Source: Mycobacterium paraffinicum
Lineage (GTDB): Bacteria > Actinomycetota > Actinomycetes > Mycobacteriales > Mycobacteriaceae
Direction of reading: 5' to 3'
Assembly: GCF_001907675.1 (NCBI RefSeq)
Contig: NZ_MPNT01000031.1
Span: 1-64,000, forward strand
DNA length: 64,000 bases
Made by a program: the position numbers and the translations under genes. Shown here piece after piece: positions 54,514 through 63,503 of this stretch. Every line of letters begins with the position of its first letter. Within the stretch, counting starts at the first letter, position 1. The notes under the pieces were generated by a model, which searched no databases, had not been told where the DNA came from, and was given only the letters and a program-made list of their open reading frames with translations.

Positions 54514-55065
54514 TCAATCGCCATTGAACGATGCACCGAGAAACCGCTCTACCAGTGCGTGCTGGGCGGCGCTGTCTCTGACAGGCCAGCACAATAGAGC
54601 TAGGAAGACCCGGATGAGCCATTGCGCCGCGAGAGGGTCTTGATTGTCCTCTCCGAGCATCTCGGCGGCAAAGCCGGCGATCACGGGCGAGGTGGTCACC
54701 CAATCAACGTCGGGCGCTATCTGGAAGGATGACATCGACTCGACCACGGGATCTGACTGGATGCGTTGTAGCGCCGAAAGCGTTGCTTTGACAACGCGAT
54801 CCGAACCCCTAAGTCCGGCGATGGCGTCACGCACAGAATGCAGGATCCGGGTGGCCTGGATCGCTACGACGGCATCGCGAATGGCTGCCTTGCCGCCAGC
54901 GCGCCGATAAATAGTCGCGGGCGAGCAATGGATCCTCGCGGCCAGCGCTTCGATAGTGAAAGCGTCATAACCGACCTCGGCGATGAGGTCGGCGGCCGCG
55001 GCGTAGATCTTGTCCGCGGCGGCGCTATTCCTGTCTGCCCCAACCAGCCAATCAATCTTCGGCAT
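54514..55065 (-). CDS. TetR-family transcriptional regulator
   Basis: A 183-residue TetR protein with HTH in FTIEALAARIHCSPATIYRRA and a short ligand domain. It is divergent from the SDR/esterase pair at 55260 and upstream of fadE on its own strand. Either operon could be its target. No clear dyad is seen in the 194-base gap to the SDR start. Confidence 0.8.
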   Translation of the reverse strand: MPKIDWLVGADRNSAAADKIYAAAADLIAEVGYDAFTIEALAARIHCSPATIYRRAGGKAAIRDAVVAIQATRILHSVRDAIAGLRGSDRVVKATLSALQRIQSDPVVESMSSFQIAPDVDWVTTSPVIAGFAAEMLGEDNQDPLAAQWLIRVFLALLCWPVRDSAAQHALVERFLGASFNGD

Positions 55066-55259
55066 GGGTCAATGCTGCCTGCAAATGCGACCAGATGGAA
55101 CGCTTCTCTCACAGTGAGATGGCGCCGGAGGCAATCCTCACCGAAAGTGCCTGTTCGAAGATCGATGCTGAGGAGAGAGACTCGCTCCGGCTCGCGACTC
55201 GGTTATCAACTTCGCCGCACGTCATTGACCTCACTGGCGATCTTCATCAGCCTGATCGC

Positions 55260-56189
55260 ATGGTTGCCGCGCAGAAACGGAAGTGGACCGAGTCGGACAT
55301 ACCCGACCAGACTGGGCGACTGGCCATTGTCACCGGCGCGAATACTGGGCTTGGCTACGACACTGCACGCGCGCTCGCCGAACATGGCGCCTCGGTAGTT
55401 CTCGCAGTACGCGATGTCGACAAGGGAGAGGTCGCCCGCAAGCGCATTCTCGAAGTGGCGCCGGATGCCGACCTGAGCGTCCAAGCGCTCGATCTGAGCT
55501 CGTTGCAGTCGGTGCGTGCGGCTGCCCGGGCGTTGAGGAACGAGCACCCCCGCATCGACTTGCTCATCAACAATGCCGCGGTGGCGTTCCCACCCAAGAC
55601 GACGACACCTGACGGGTTCGAGTTGCAGTTCGCCACAAACCACCTTGGCCACTTTGCGCTCACGGGACTGTTGCTCGAAAACATGCTCAGCGTCGACGCG
55701 GCTCGAGTGGTTGTCGTGGCGAGCTTGGACCACAAGCTGGGCGGCGCCATCCATTTCGACGATCTCCAGTGGGAACGCCGGTACAGCAGTGCACTGGCCT
55801 ACGCTCAGTCGAAGCTGGCGAACCTGATGTTCTGCTACGAACTACATCGGCGGCTAGCCAAATCGGGCGCGCCGCTGATGACGGTGACTGCCCACCCCGG
55901 CTATACGAAGTCCGACCTCTTCCGCAACATTGGGAAACCGGTCCAGACGATGATGAAGTTTTCGGACGTTTTCATCGGCCAGGATCCCGCCAGGGGCGCA
56001 CTGCCACAGCTATACGCCGCGACGATGCCTGAAGTGCAAGGTGGCCAGTACTGGGGACCCGACGGATTCCTGGAGATGGCGGGCCACCCAACGCTGGTCC
56101 GTTCCAGCAAGAAGTCCTACGAGCAACAGGTGCAGAAACGGTTGTGGACTGTGTCCGAGGAGTTGACCGATGTCACGTATCCGATCTGA
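55260..56189 (+). CDS. SDR, retinol dehydrogenase-like
   Basis: A 309-residue SDR with TGANTGLGYDTA, the NNAA motif in LLINNAAVAF, the catalytic Ser in VVASLDHKLGG and YxxxK in LAYAQSKLAN. The length and the long C-terminal helical part fit retinol-dehydrogenase-like oxidoreductases, which act on hydrophobic alcohols. The ATG at 55260 is chosen; the frame is open from 55095 but without family resemblance. It overlaps the esterase gene by 20 bases. Confidence 0.84.
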   Translation: MVAAQKRKWTESDIPDQTGRLAIVTGANTGLGYDTARALAEHGASVVLAVRDVDKGEVARKRILEVAPDADLSVQALDLSSLQSVRAAARALRNEHPRIDLLINNAAVAFPPKTTTPDGFELQFATNHLGHFALTGLLLENMLSVDAARVVVVASLDHKLGGAIHFDDLQWERRYSSALAYAQSKLANLMFCYELHRRLAKSGAPLMTVTAHPGYTKSDLFRNIGKPVQTMMKFSDVFIGQDPARGALPQLYAATMPEVQGGQYWGPDGFLEMAGHPTLVRSSKKSYEQQVQKRLWTVSEELTDVTYPI

Positions 56190-57069
56190 CCACTACCACC
56201 CGGACTTGAGAAGTATCGCGCGGGTGCTTCCCCGGTCGGCGTTCAACAAAGTGACGCTGCCGGCGATCCGCAGCCTGACCCGATTCGCCCCGTCCGCGCG
56301 TGAGGGTGTCGAGGTCCTCACAATCACACCAAGCGCGGGGGTCAGGCTCCACCGCCCCCAGCCTGAGTGCACGCACGGCGGCGCACTGCTGTGGATCCAC
56401 GGCGGCGGATACGTCATCGGAACGGCAGCACAGGACGACAAGCTGTGCCGACGATTCGCTCGCCGCGTGGGCGTTCCGGTCGCATCAGTCGACTACCGGC
56501 TCGCCCCAAAAGATCCCTTTCCAGCCGCACTGGAGGACTGCTACTCCGCGTTGACATGGTTGGCCCGGCTGCCCGGCGTGGATCCGGGCCGGATCGCGAT
56601 CGGCGGCGCCAGTGCGGGTGGCGGTCTGGCAGCTGCGCTGGCACTGCTGGCGCGCGATCGCGGAGAAGTGACACCTTTGTTCCAGTTGCTGGTCTATCCC
56701 ATGGTCGACGATCGCCCGTCAAGTCGCCCCGGCCTTGAGAGTCCGCATTACCGGATGTGGAGCGAAAAGAGCGATCGGCTGGGGTGGCATGCGTACCTCA
56801 AGGGTGCCGACCGCCAGTCTGCTGTGCCGGCGCGGCGCGACGACCTGTCCAATCTGGCTCCCGGGTGGATGGGCGTGGGAACGGTGGATCCGCTCTACGG
56901 CCAGGATGTGGAATACGTGCATAGGCTGCGCGACGCGGGTGTGAGCTGTGAGCTCGACGTAGTCGAAGGAGCCTTCCACGGATTCGACATCATCGCCTCC
57001 AAAACTCCAGTGGCGCAGAGCTTCTTCGCCCGGCAATGCGCGGCGCTCGAAAAGGCGTTCGCTAGTTGA
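56170..57069 (+). CDS. Alpha/beta-hydrolase esterase of the hormone-sensitive-lipase family
   Basis: A 299-residue esterase. The oxyanion hole is HGGG in LLWIHGGGYVIG, the nucleophile Ser is in GGASAGGG (GxSxG), the Asp is in VGTVDPLYGQD and the His in GAFHGFD. It hydrolyses short-chain esters of lipophilic alcohols. The 20-base overlap with the SDR indicates a coupled pair. A strong hairpin lies over its stop codon. Confidence 0.9.
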   Translation: MSRIRSDHYHPDLRSIARVLPRSAFNKVTLPAIRSLTRFAPSAREGVEVLTITPSAGVRLHRPQPECTHGGALLWIHGGGYVIGTAAQDDKLCRRFARRVGVPVASVDYRLAPKDPFPAALEDCYSALTWLARLPGVDPGRIAIGGASAGGGLAAALALLARDRGEVTPLFQLLVYPMVDDRPSSRPGLESPHYRMWSEKSDRLGWHAYLKGADRQSAVPARRDDLSNLAPGWMGVGTVDPLYGQDVEYVHRLRDAGVSCELDVVEGAFHGFDIIASKTPVAQSFFARQCAALEKAFAS

Positions 57070-57090
57070 GGATTGGCATCCTCAACTAGC
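57061..57090. terminator. Perfect 13-bp hairpin at the end of the esterase gene
   Basis: GCTAGTTGAGGAT and ATCCTCAACTAGC pair perfectly around a TGGC loop, with the esterase stop codon inside the left arm. It lies between convergent genes, so it may end both the esterase and P450 transcripts. The stem is longer than typical mycobacterial terminators. Confidence 0.7.
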
Positions 57091-57128
57091 GCAGAATCGG
57101 TGCGCCGTGGAGTGCCTGCAGCCCGGAT

Positions 57129-58436
57129 TCACTTGCTAGTTGCCGCTTTTAACGTTAACGGCAAGAGTGTGGGTCCGCGTAGCGAGCTGTTGGTCGACCA
57201 CGTCGGGGGAGCGGTCGGAGTGATCTGCGAGACCCGGTTGGTGAGTTCCCTCAGCACCGCGTGTGCCTCGAGCCGGGCCAATGGCGCGCCGAGACACATG
57301 TGGGCGCCGTAGCCGAATGCGACATGCATTCGCTGATTGCGGTCGACTCGGTAGGTGTCCGGGTCGTCGAAAACAAGGGGATCGCGATTGGCGGCGCCGA
57401 AGGACAACAGCACACGTTCACCCTTCGGGATCGTTACCGACCCCACTCGGTAGTCCGCCCGGGTGTACCTATAGAGGTTTTGGATGGGGGTGGTGTAGCG
57501 AAGCTGTTCTTCGATGGCCATGGGAATCAGCCCAGGTTCGGCTCGGAGTCTGTCGAACAGGGCCGGATCGTTGGCCAAGGTATCGAGCATGCCGCCGAGA
57601 AGGTTTGTGGTGGTCTCGTTTCCGGCAATGAGCAACAGGATAGCGATGAGAAACAGCTGGTCGTCGGTCAACGAACCCTCGGTGCTGTGGTCGATCAAGC
57701 GGCCCAGCACGGTGTCGGAGTCTTTGAGGTGTCCCGCGGCGAGTTGCTGTAGGAAATAGCGCCGCAGCGCCATGGCGCCGCTCAATGATTTCGCAACCTT
57801 CAGCATTCCCTTTGGCGTGGGAACGAAGTCGATCACCTGCACACTGCGTTCGGACCAACGACGAAAATCAGCGATGTCGCTGTCGGGGACGCCGAGTATG
57901 GCGGCGATGACCCGCAATGGCATGGGGATCGTCAGCAGCTGCACCGCGTCGCCGCCGGGATTGGCGATCATCGTGTCGACGAGTTCGACGGCAAGCTTGT
58001 CGACGATGCTGTGCCAGCTGTCGAGGGCGCGCTTGGTGAACGCCGGCTGGACCTGTTTGCGTAATCTGCTGTGTTGCTCACCGTCGGTGACGACGACCAG
58101 ATCAGCGGCTATCCGCATTCGCGTCACACCCTGGCTGCTGGTGACGCAGTCGGTGTCGCGTAAGGCGGCGCGCACGTCCTCGAGGCGATGCAGGATCCAA
58201 GTAGCGCGGCGAGGGTTGTAATGCACCCGTCCACCGTCGTGCAGGGCTCTATAGGCATCGTGAGGCTGCGCGGCAGTTGCCGGGTCGAGCGGGTCGTAAT
58301 CGGTGTTGACGGCTCCGGTCCAACCTCGAACGCCCCGCCTGCGGGTGCGAACGGCCCCGGCGACGTTCATCCGGATGGCGCTGGCCAGCGGATCGGCTAG
58401 CGCCGCCGCATTTCGCGCCCTGGCAGCGATACTCAC
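57129..58436 (-). CDS. Cytochrome P450
   Basis: A 435-residue P450. The I-helix motif is LIAGNETTTNL, the ExxR is in EEQLRYTTP, and the heme loop is FGYGAHMCLGAPLARLE with Cys381. The N-terminal ~40 residues are Ala/Arg-rich (ARARNAAALADPLASAIR) and might be shorter if translation starts at the ATG for Met23. It is transcribed away from the P450 at 59014, separated by 577 bases. Confidence 0.92.
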   Translation of the reverse strand: MSIAARARNAAALADPLASAIRMNVAGAVRTRRRGVRGWTGAVNTDYDPLDPATAAQPHDAYRALHDGGRVHYNPRRATWILHRLEDVRAALRDTDCVTSSQGVTRMRIAADLVVVTDGEQHSRLRKQVQPAFTKRALDSWHSIVDKLAVELVDTMIANPGGDAVQLLTIPMPLRVIAAILGVPDSDIADFRRWSERSVQVIDFVPTPKGMLKVAKSLSGAMALRRYFLQQLAAGHLKDSDTVLGRLIDHSTEGSLTDDQLFLIAILLLIAGNETTTNLLGGMLDTLANDPALFDRLRAEPGLIPMAIEEQLRYTTPIQNLYRYTRADYRVGSVTIPKGERVLLSFGAANRDPLVFDDPDTYRVDRNQRMHVAFGYGAHMCLGAPLARLEAHAVLRELTNRVSQITPTAPPTWSTNSSLRGPTLLPLTLKAATSK

Positions 58437-59013
58437 GCAAAAGCAACCAATCTGCTTACGCCGTCATGTGACTGTCGGTGCACCGTTCGTTGTCGAGTCA
58501 TCGGTGAGCAAGCCAAGAACGGGTCTTCACCGCCTCAGGTTCTCGGGGTGTCGCGGCGAAATCAATACGCGGAGGCAAAGATGCGAACCTAGCGCTGCGC
58601 CGAGCGGCCTCGTTTTTCGCAGTCAGGGCCGCTGACCATTGCTTACCGATGCGATTGACAGTGCCCTTTTCTCATCGCGACAATTTCGCGGGAGTGCTTT
58701 CGGCCGCGTACCCGTGGCAGTCATCACGAGTGGCGGCAGAGGTGATGAGGTCGCGGGCTATCGGAGGTTTCAACCGCCGACGTGATAGTGCTGGAGGCTC
58801 CGCCGGCTGGCTGATCGCCGCGGCTCACGCCACCGCGTCAGACAATTTTGGGGGCTATCTCTCTCAATGTGAGGAGCCGGAACCCAGTTTCCTCAAGCAA
58901 CGCGCTGGTCCTGGGCACTCGGTGAGAGTTGGTGGGGTCAACTGCTGGCGCCGGCGTTTTCAACATGGGTTCCGAATATTGATTCTGTCTCGGCAGACCC
59001 CCACCCTGAATCG
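58437..59013. other. Divergent gap between two P450 genes, 577 bases
   Basis: No supported gene. Plus-strand open frames at 58303 and 58649 are Arg/Ser-rich and lack ribosome sites and family resemblance. The promoters of both P450 genes should lie here, but no clear -35/-10 pair or dyad stands out. Confidence 0.5.
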
Positions 59014-60228
59014 GTGACAGTTCTCGCTGAACCGAGCAGCTTCTTCGGCGCCGAGGCGTTGCAGGATCCGTATCCCCTCTACGACCGGATGCGATCAGAG
59101 AGCCCGGTGCACCGCATCGGTGACTCGGAGTTCTATGCCGTGTGCGGGTGGGACGCGGTCATCGAAGCTGTCGAGCGGGTCGAAGATTTCTCCTCGAACC
59201 TGACCGCGACGATGGTGTACCAGGAGGACGGATCCGTAGGGCCGTTTCCCATGATGGAGGCGGGCAACCCGGGCCACGCCTTGGCCACCGCCGACGATCC
59301 CGTGCACGCGGTACACCGAAAGATTCTGCTGCCACATTTGTCGGCAAAGCGCGTTCGCGTCATCGAAGATTTCGCCTGTGACGTCGCGCAAGAACTGTGG
59401 GATCAGAATGTGCATGACGGACACATCGAATGGATGAGCGCGATCGCCAACCGGCTCCCCATGATGGTCGTCGCCAAGCTGCTAGGTCTGCCCGCAACCG
59501 ACGTCGACGATCTCATCCGGCTGGGATTTGCGACCACCACCCTGCTCGACGGCGTCGTCACGCAAGCTCAATTGGAGGAAGCCGGGATCGCGGCCTTCGA
59601 GTTGGCGAACTACGTCATGCAGCATTTCGAGAAGGCAACCGGCAGTGATGAGCCCGGACTGATATCGGATATGGCGGCGCGTTACTCATCCGGCGAGGTC
59701 GACCAGGCCGTGGCCATGAACATCATGCTCACTCTGTTCAGCGCGGCCGGTGAATCGACTGCCTCACTGCTAGGCAGCGCCGCCTGGATCCTCGCCGAAC
59801 GCCCGCAGATCCAGAAGCAACTGCGCGACCGCCCAGAGTTGTTGAACGCCTTTATTGAAGAGGCGTTGCGCTACGAACCTCCGTTTCGCGGTCACTACCG
59901 ACACGTCTGGCGGGACACCGTACTTGGTGGCGTTGCGGTGCCGGCGAATTCACACCTGCTGTTGATGTGGGGTGCGGCCAACCGCGATCCGGCGCACTTC
60001 GAGGCGCCGGACGAATTTCGACTCGACCGGACCGGCGCGAAGGGGCACGTGACCTTCGGCAAAGGCGCGCACTTCTGCATCGGCGCGGCGCTGGCGCGGC
60101 TGGAAGCCCAGATCGTGTTCCGGACCGTACTGGAGCGCACCACCTGGATTGAAGCGGTCGAGGTGGGGGAGTGGCTGCCGAGTGTTCTGGTGCGGCGACG
60201 CAAGCGCCTGCAGCTAACGGTGCGCTAG
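59014..60228 (+). CDS. Cytochrome P450
   Basis: A 404-residue P450. The I-helix motif is SAAGESTASL, in which the usual acidic-alcohol pair is Glu-Ser/Thr. The ExxR is in EEALRYEPP, and the heme loop is FGKGAHFCIGAALARLE with Cys355. The start is a GTG without a strong ribosome site. It is monocistronic as far as can be seen, and any ferredoxin must come from elsewhere in the island. Confidence 0.92.
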   Translation: MTVLAEPSSFFGAEALQDPYPLYDRMRSESPVHRIGDSEFYAVCGWDAVIEAVERVEDFSSNLTATMVYQEDGSVGPFPMMEAGNPGHALATADDPVHAVHRKILLPHLSAKRVRVIEDFACDVAQELWDQNVHDGHIEWMSAIANRLPMMVVAKLLGLPATDVDDLIRLGFATTTLLDGVVTQAQLEEAGIAAFELANYVMQHFEKATGSDEPGLISDMAARYSSGEVDQAVAMNIMLTLFSAAGESTASLLGSAAWILAERPQIQKQLRDRPELLNAFIEEALRYEPPFRGHYRHVWRDTVLGGVAVPANSHLLLMWGAANRDPAHFEAPDEFRLDRTGAKGHVTFGKGAHFCIGAALARLEAQIVFRTVLERTTWIEAVEVGEWLPSVLVRRRKRLQLTVR

Positions 60229-60852
60229 CCGTCGCCGAATGGTTATGCGCCAACGTCTTTGACCGACTTCTCTGACCGATTACAGCAAACCACGTGATAG
60301 CACAGCGACTTTCGTAACCCCCGGTGGTGTCGTTACCCGTTTCGATGGACGGTGTTACACCGACCATCGCGTCGGGCTTCCTTCAAGACCGGATGGGCGA
60401 CGACCGCACAAGCTACCGCGACGCGTCGGCAGAAGACGACATTCCGAAGCATCGCATACCTACTAACATCTGTCAGCTCGTCGCGAGGCGACCGATACCA
60501 GGCGGTTGTGGCTCTCTCACCAGGACGCCACAGGAGTGCACTCCAACCTTCAACGCCAGTCGGGCCTCGGCGGTCACTGCGCCCAAAAGCGCGTCACTGC
60601 TGCGCGCGTCAACCGACGACATCGGCAAAAAGAACATGAAGGCCGCCGGCCCGCGCGCGGGCCATCACCGCATCCTCGGGCTTGTGGGTCGGCGGCGGCG
60701 ATCGCACCCCGATTATTGCTTTTCAAGCAAGACTGCTTTGCCTTTCGCGCGACTTCCTGCCCAGCGTTATCGGTTAGCGTGGAAGTGATAGCGGCCCCGG
60801 GGCGGGCACCGTCCCACCGCAAACCTTTGGCCCCTCAGAGGAAAATCTTCAG
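60229..60852. other. Intergenic stretch of 620 bases
   Basis: No supported gene; the long frames here are Arg/Pro-rich. The left part holds the palindrome at 60350-60362 and a GTAAC-N14-GTTAC inverted repeat (60313-60336). Both are probably regulatory for the monooxygenase-fold gene or further genes. Confidence 0.5.
60350..60362. promoter_or_regulatory. Perfect palindrome CGGTGTTACACCG
   Basis: Six-base arms around a central T, following a GTAAC...GTTAC inverted repeat with related half-sites (GTTAC and GTTACAC). It lies about 490 bases upstream of the next plus-strand gene and 120 bases after the P450 stop. An operator is likely, but the target is unclear. Confidence 0.4.
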
Positions 60853-61164
60853 ATGACATACCACCTGATTGTTCAGTTCGTCGTGCCCGCAGACAGGCAT
60901 AACCACTTCATCGAGCAGGCTCAACGTGATGCCGAAGAGTCACTCCGGAATGAACCTGGCACCCTTGCGTTCTCGGTTCTCCGGGACGAGCGCGACCCGC
61001 AGCGCTTTTTCCTCGATGAGGTGTATGAGGACGAAGCGGCATTCGAATACCACACCAAACAGGCGGCATTTAATAACTTCATCGAGGCGGTGCAGCCCTA
61101 CGCTGACGGCCCTACTTTCTTGGTGCAAGGTCTTTCCCTGGCGCCCAGCGCAATAACCAGATGA
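60853..61164 (+). CDS. Antibiotic-biosynthesis-monooxygenase (ABM) fold protein
   Basis: A 103-residue ferredoxin-like alpha+beta barrel protein of the YgiN/ABM family: YHLIVQFVVPADRHNHFIEQ, the helix of the second repeat, and FFLDEVYEDEAAFEYHTK. Members are cofactor-free quinol monooxygenases or heme-degrading relatives, normally dimers. It lies 104 bases before the exported PPC-domain gene on the same strand. Function is inferred only from the fold. Confidence 0.78.
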   Translation: MTYHLIVQFVVPADRHNHFIEQAQRDAEESLRNEPGTLAFSVLRDERDPQRFFLDEVYEDEAAFEYHTKQAAFNNFIEAVQPYADGPTFLVQGLSLAPSAITR

Positions 61165-61268
61165 GGGGCGGTGACGGTGGGCCGGAAAGTCAGGCACCGT
61201 AACGTCGTTCACCCCTGAGTCGCCGCGGCAGCGCGGCGGCTCGACGTCCCAAAAGGAAGCCGCCTCGC

Positions 61269-61859
61269 ATGTCAACCGAAATCGCTTCACGCCGGTCGTT
61301 TCTCGTTGCTTCGGGAGCCATCGCCGGGGGATCAGCACTCGTTTCCAGTTGCGCCCGCGGCTACGGCGACAGTCGTGCCGACGCGAACGCGCAATATCTC
61401 AGCGCCGCCGAGGCTGGGCCGCAGGGAACGGCGCCGTATGCCCGCACCCACCGTCTGTCGGGGGGCGCCTACATGCTGGTGCTCCGTGACGGAGACGAAC
61501 TGTTCACCGCGCTAAACGATTTCGCTAACGCCTATCACATCACCGCGGCTAGCTTCAGCGCCATCGGAGCGCTTCGAGATGTCCGAGTCGGTTGGTATGA
61601 CCTACACCGGAAGAAGTACAAGGTGATCACTGTCGACGGTCAGGTCGAGGCGGCGTCCATCATTGGCGATATCGGCACCTTCGGTGGCAAGCCCGTGGTG
61701 CACACCCACCTGGTGGTGGCCAGGCAGGATGCGAGCACGTCGGCCGGACACCTGTTACACGCCGTAACATCGCCCACCATCGAAGTGTTCATCCATACTT
61801 ATCCAGAGACCCTGGCGAAGAAAGCTGATGACGCTACCGGGCTCACTCTGTTCGACTGA
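61269..61859 (+). CDS. Exported PPC/DUF296-domain protein (Tat lipoprotein signal)
   Basis: A 196-residue protein. The N-terminus has a twin-arginine signal (RRSFLVASGAIAGGSALVSS) followed by Cys in a lipobox-like VSSC, so export and lipid anchoring are predicted. The mature part is a PPC/DUF296 domain (AYMLVLRDGDELFTALNDFA) with the metal-binding HTH and GH of VVHTHLVVA and SAGHLLHA. Most PPC-domain proteins are cytosolic or DNA-binding, so an exported form is unusual. It is convergent with the LysR gene. Confidence 0.8.
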   Translation: MSTEIASRRSFLVASGAIAGGSALVSSCARGYGDSRADANAQYLSAAEAGPQGTAPYARTHRLSGGAYMLVLRDGDELFTALNDFANAYHITAASFSAIGALRDVRVGWYDLHRKKYKVITVDGQVEAASIIGDIGTFGGKPVVHTHLVVARQDASTSAGHLLHAVTSPTIEVFIHTYPETLAKKADDATGLTLFD

Positions 61860-61886
61860 CCTTCCCGTAAGCACGCCGTCGGCGCA

Positions 61887-62798
61887 TTAGCTATCAGACA
61901 CCGACCCGATCCGAGGTCCTAGCCTGCCGGCCAAGTGGGCGATGAGTTCGCGTACACGGCGGGGCAAACGGGCGTCGGCAGAGTACACCGCGTAGATGTC
62001 GGCGCTCGGTGTCGGGATGTGCGGCAGAACCTGAACCAATACGCCGTCCTGCAGCAGCGGACCGATGTGCCAGCTCGAGCGCATGATCAGACCGCGGCCT
62101 TCAATGCACCACTGCGTCGTCACCTCGCCGTCATTGCAGGTGAGATTTCCACTCACCTTGACAGCGGTCTGATCATTGTCGGTTCCGAAACGCCACAACG
62201 CGAAGTCGCCGTCGTCCTGACGCAGCACGATGCAGTTGTGCTGCTGGAGGTCCTTCACGTGGCGCGGCGTTCCGTATCGGGCAAGGTAATTAGGGCTCGC
62301 GCAGACCACGCGGCGATTCAAACCCAGTCGTCTGATGGCCAGCAACGAGTCCTGCACCCTTCCCACGTGAACACCAAGATCGAAGGTCGTCCCGGGGATA
62401 TTAAGAGGCAGCGGAGAAAGCTCAAGCTCGACCTGGACGCGCGGATACTGTTCGAGGAACTCAGCCACCAGCGGGCCGATGTGGTGGCGGCCCAGGCCCA
62501 GACTGGCGTGCACGCGAATCCGACCAGAAAGCTCGCCGCGTTCGGCGATGGAATCCTCCAACTCAATGAGCCCGTTGGTGATCGTTGCCGCACCGGCGGC
62601 ATAGCGTTCCCCCTCTGAGGTGAGCGTCAGACGGCGCGTGGTCCGTTCGATCAGGCGCACGTTGAGGCGACGCTCGATACCCGCCAGCCGCTTGCTGACC
62701 GACGAAACGGACAAACCCAACTCTCGGGCGGCCTGAGTCAAGCTCGGTGATTTTGCCAGTACGTCGAAGAACAGGACGTCGTCGGCAGATGAAGTCAT
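61887..62798 (-). CDS. LysR-family transcriptional regulator
   Basis: A 303-residue LysR regulator. The winged HTH is in SLTQAARELGLSVSSVSKRL, and the effector domain has two alpha/beta lobes (IRVHASLGLGRHHIGPLVAE, VVCASPNYLARYG). The ATG at 62798 follows a GGGGG run; a start at 62828 is possible. It is on the same strand as the cupin gene upstream, and LysR proteins often control a neighbour. No T-N11-A operator was identified with confidence. Confidence 0.88.
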   Translation of the reverse strand: MTSSADDVLFFDVLAKSPSLTQAARELGLSVSSVSKRLAGIERRLNVRLIERTTRRLTLTSEGERYAAGAATITNGLIELEDSIAERGELSGRIRVHASLGLGRHHIGPLVAEFLEQYPRVQVELELSPLPLNIPGTTFDLGVHVGRVQDSLLAIRRLGLNRRVVCASPNYLARYGTPRHVKDLQQHNCIVLRQDDGDFALWRFGTDNDQTAVKVSGNLTCNDGEVTTQWCIEGRGLIMRSSWHIGPLLQDGVLVQVLPHIPTPSADIYAVYSADARLPRRVRELIAHLAGRLGPRIGSVSDS

Positions 62799-63071
62799 GT
62801 GACCCCCACTTCGGTGCACGTTGCCCAAGATTTTGTGTAGCGCTGATGCGTCGGTACTCGTGCACCAGCGCTTCGGTAGTTACGAATGGGCTTGGCCGGC
62901 ATCACGTGGTCGGGTACGAAACGCCTCAACCTCCTCGTCGAGTTCAGCGGCCACCACTGAAACTTCGGACTTCGAAGCCCTGTCAGGCCAAGGGATTTGA
63001 TCAGACGCTGCACCCGCCGCGCCGCTGCGCGCAGGAGATAGCCGGCCGCCACGGCGCCGCTCAATGCCCGC
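62799..63071. other. Gap between cupin and LysR genes
   Basis: No gene supported. After the cupin stop the same frame stays open for about 60 codons with a protein-like acidic segment (VSVVAAELDEEVEAFRTRPR), but there is no usable start. It may be a remnant. Confidence 0.4.
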
Positions 63072-63503
63072 TTACTGGTTGTTGCGGGCCATGAATGCCT
63101 TCGCGTCGCCGTCGGCGGGATCGACGAACACGATGTCAGCCGGATGGCGACGGGGGACGTCAACCGATAGCACCACGAAGGGATGGTTGGTGATCGTCGG
63201 AAAGCCATGGACCTGGCGACGTGCGAATCGCAGGAACGTGCCGGGTCCCGCGTTGCTTTCCTCGCCGGCAAGGTGGAAGACGCCCTCGCCGCTTATGACA
63301 TATAAGAACTCGTCGCAGTCGTTGTGATAGTGCAGCGGCAGGGTCCGATAGATCCTGAAGATCCTGCTACTGGCTTCGGGAAAGTCGCTGAAGTAGACGT
63401 CGGTCAACATTGAGTCTGATGTCTCAGGAAGTTGGCGGAACTCGTGGAATACGTCGAAAATTTGTCGCTTGTTGTCTGTCTGCGGAATGTACTCAGCACT
63501 CAT
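63072..63503 (-). CDS. Cupin-fold protein
   Basis: A 143-residue cupin. Motif 1 is LPLHYHNDCDEFLYVISG, with the two His and a Glu as metal ligands, and motif 2 is GTFLRFARRQVHGF with the last His. It resembles 3-hydroxyanthranilate-dioxygenase-like or germin-like metal enzymes in layout. The ATG at 63503 is chosen; the longer open frame to 63854 is Arg/Ser/Pro-rich filler. Its activity (dioxygenase or isomerase) is unknown. Confidence 0.8.
   Translation of the reverse strand: MSAEYIPQTDNKRQIFDVFHEFRQLPETSDSMLTDVYFSDFPEASSRIFRIYRTLPLHYHNDCDEFLYVISGEGVFHLAGEESNAGPGTFLRFARRQVHGFPTITNHPFVVLSVDVPRRHPADIVFVDPADGDAKAFMARNNQ

Noticed and set aside
58303..59017. Plus-strand open frames between two P450 genes
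   Set aside because: No ribosome sites, no recognisable folds, and composition expected by chance.
60324..60788. A 154-codon plus-strand frame downstream of the last P450
   Set aside because: It overlaps several competing frames of equal length, and none shows coding-like composition.
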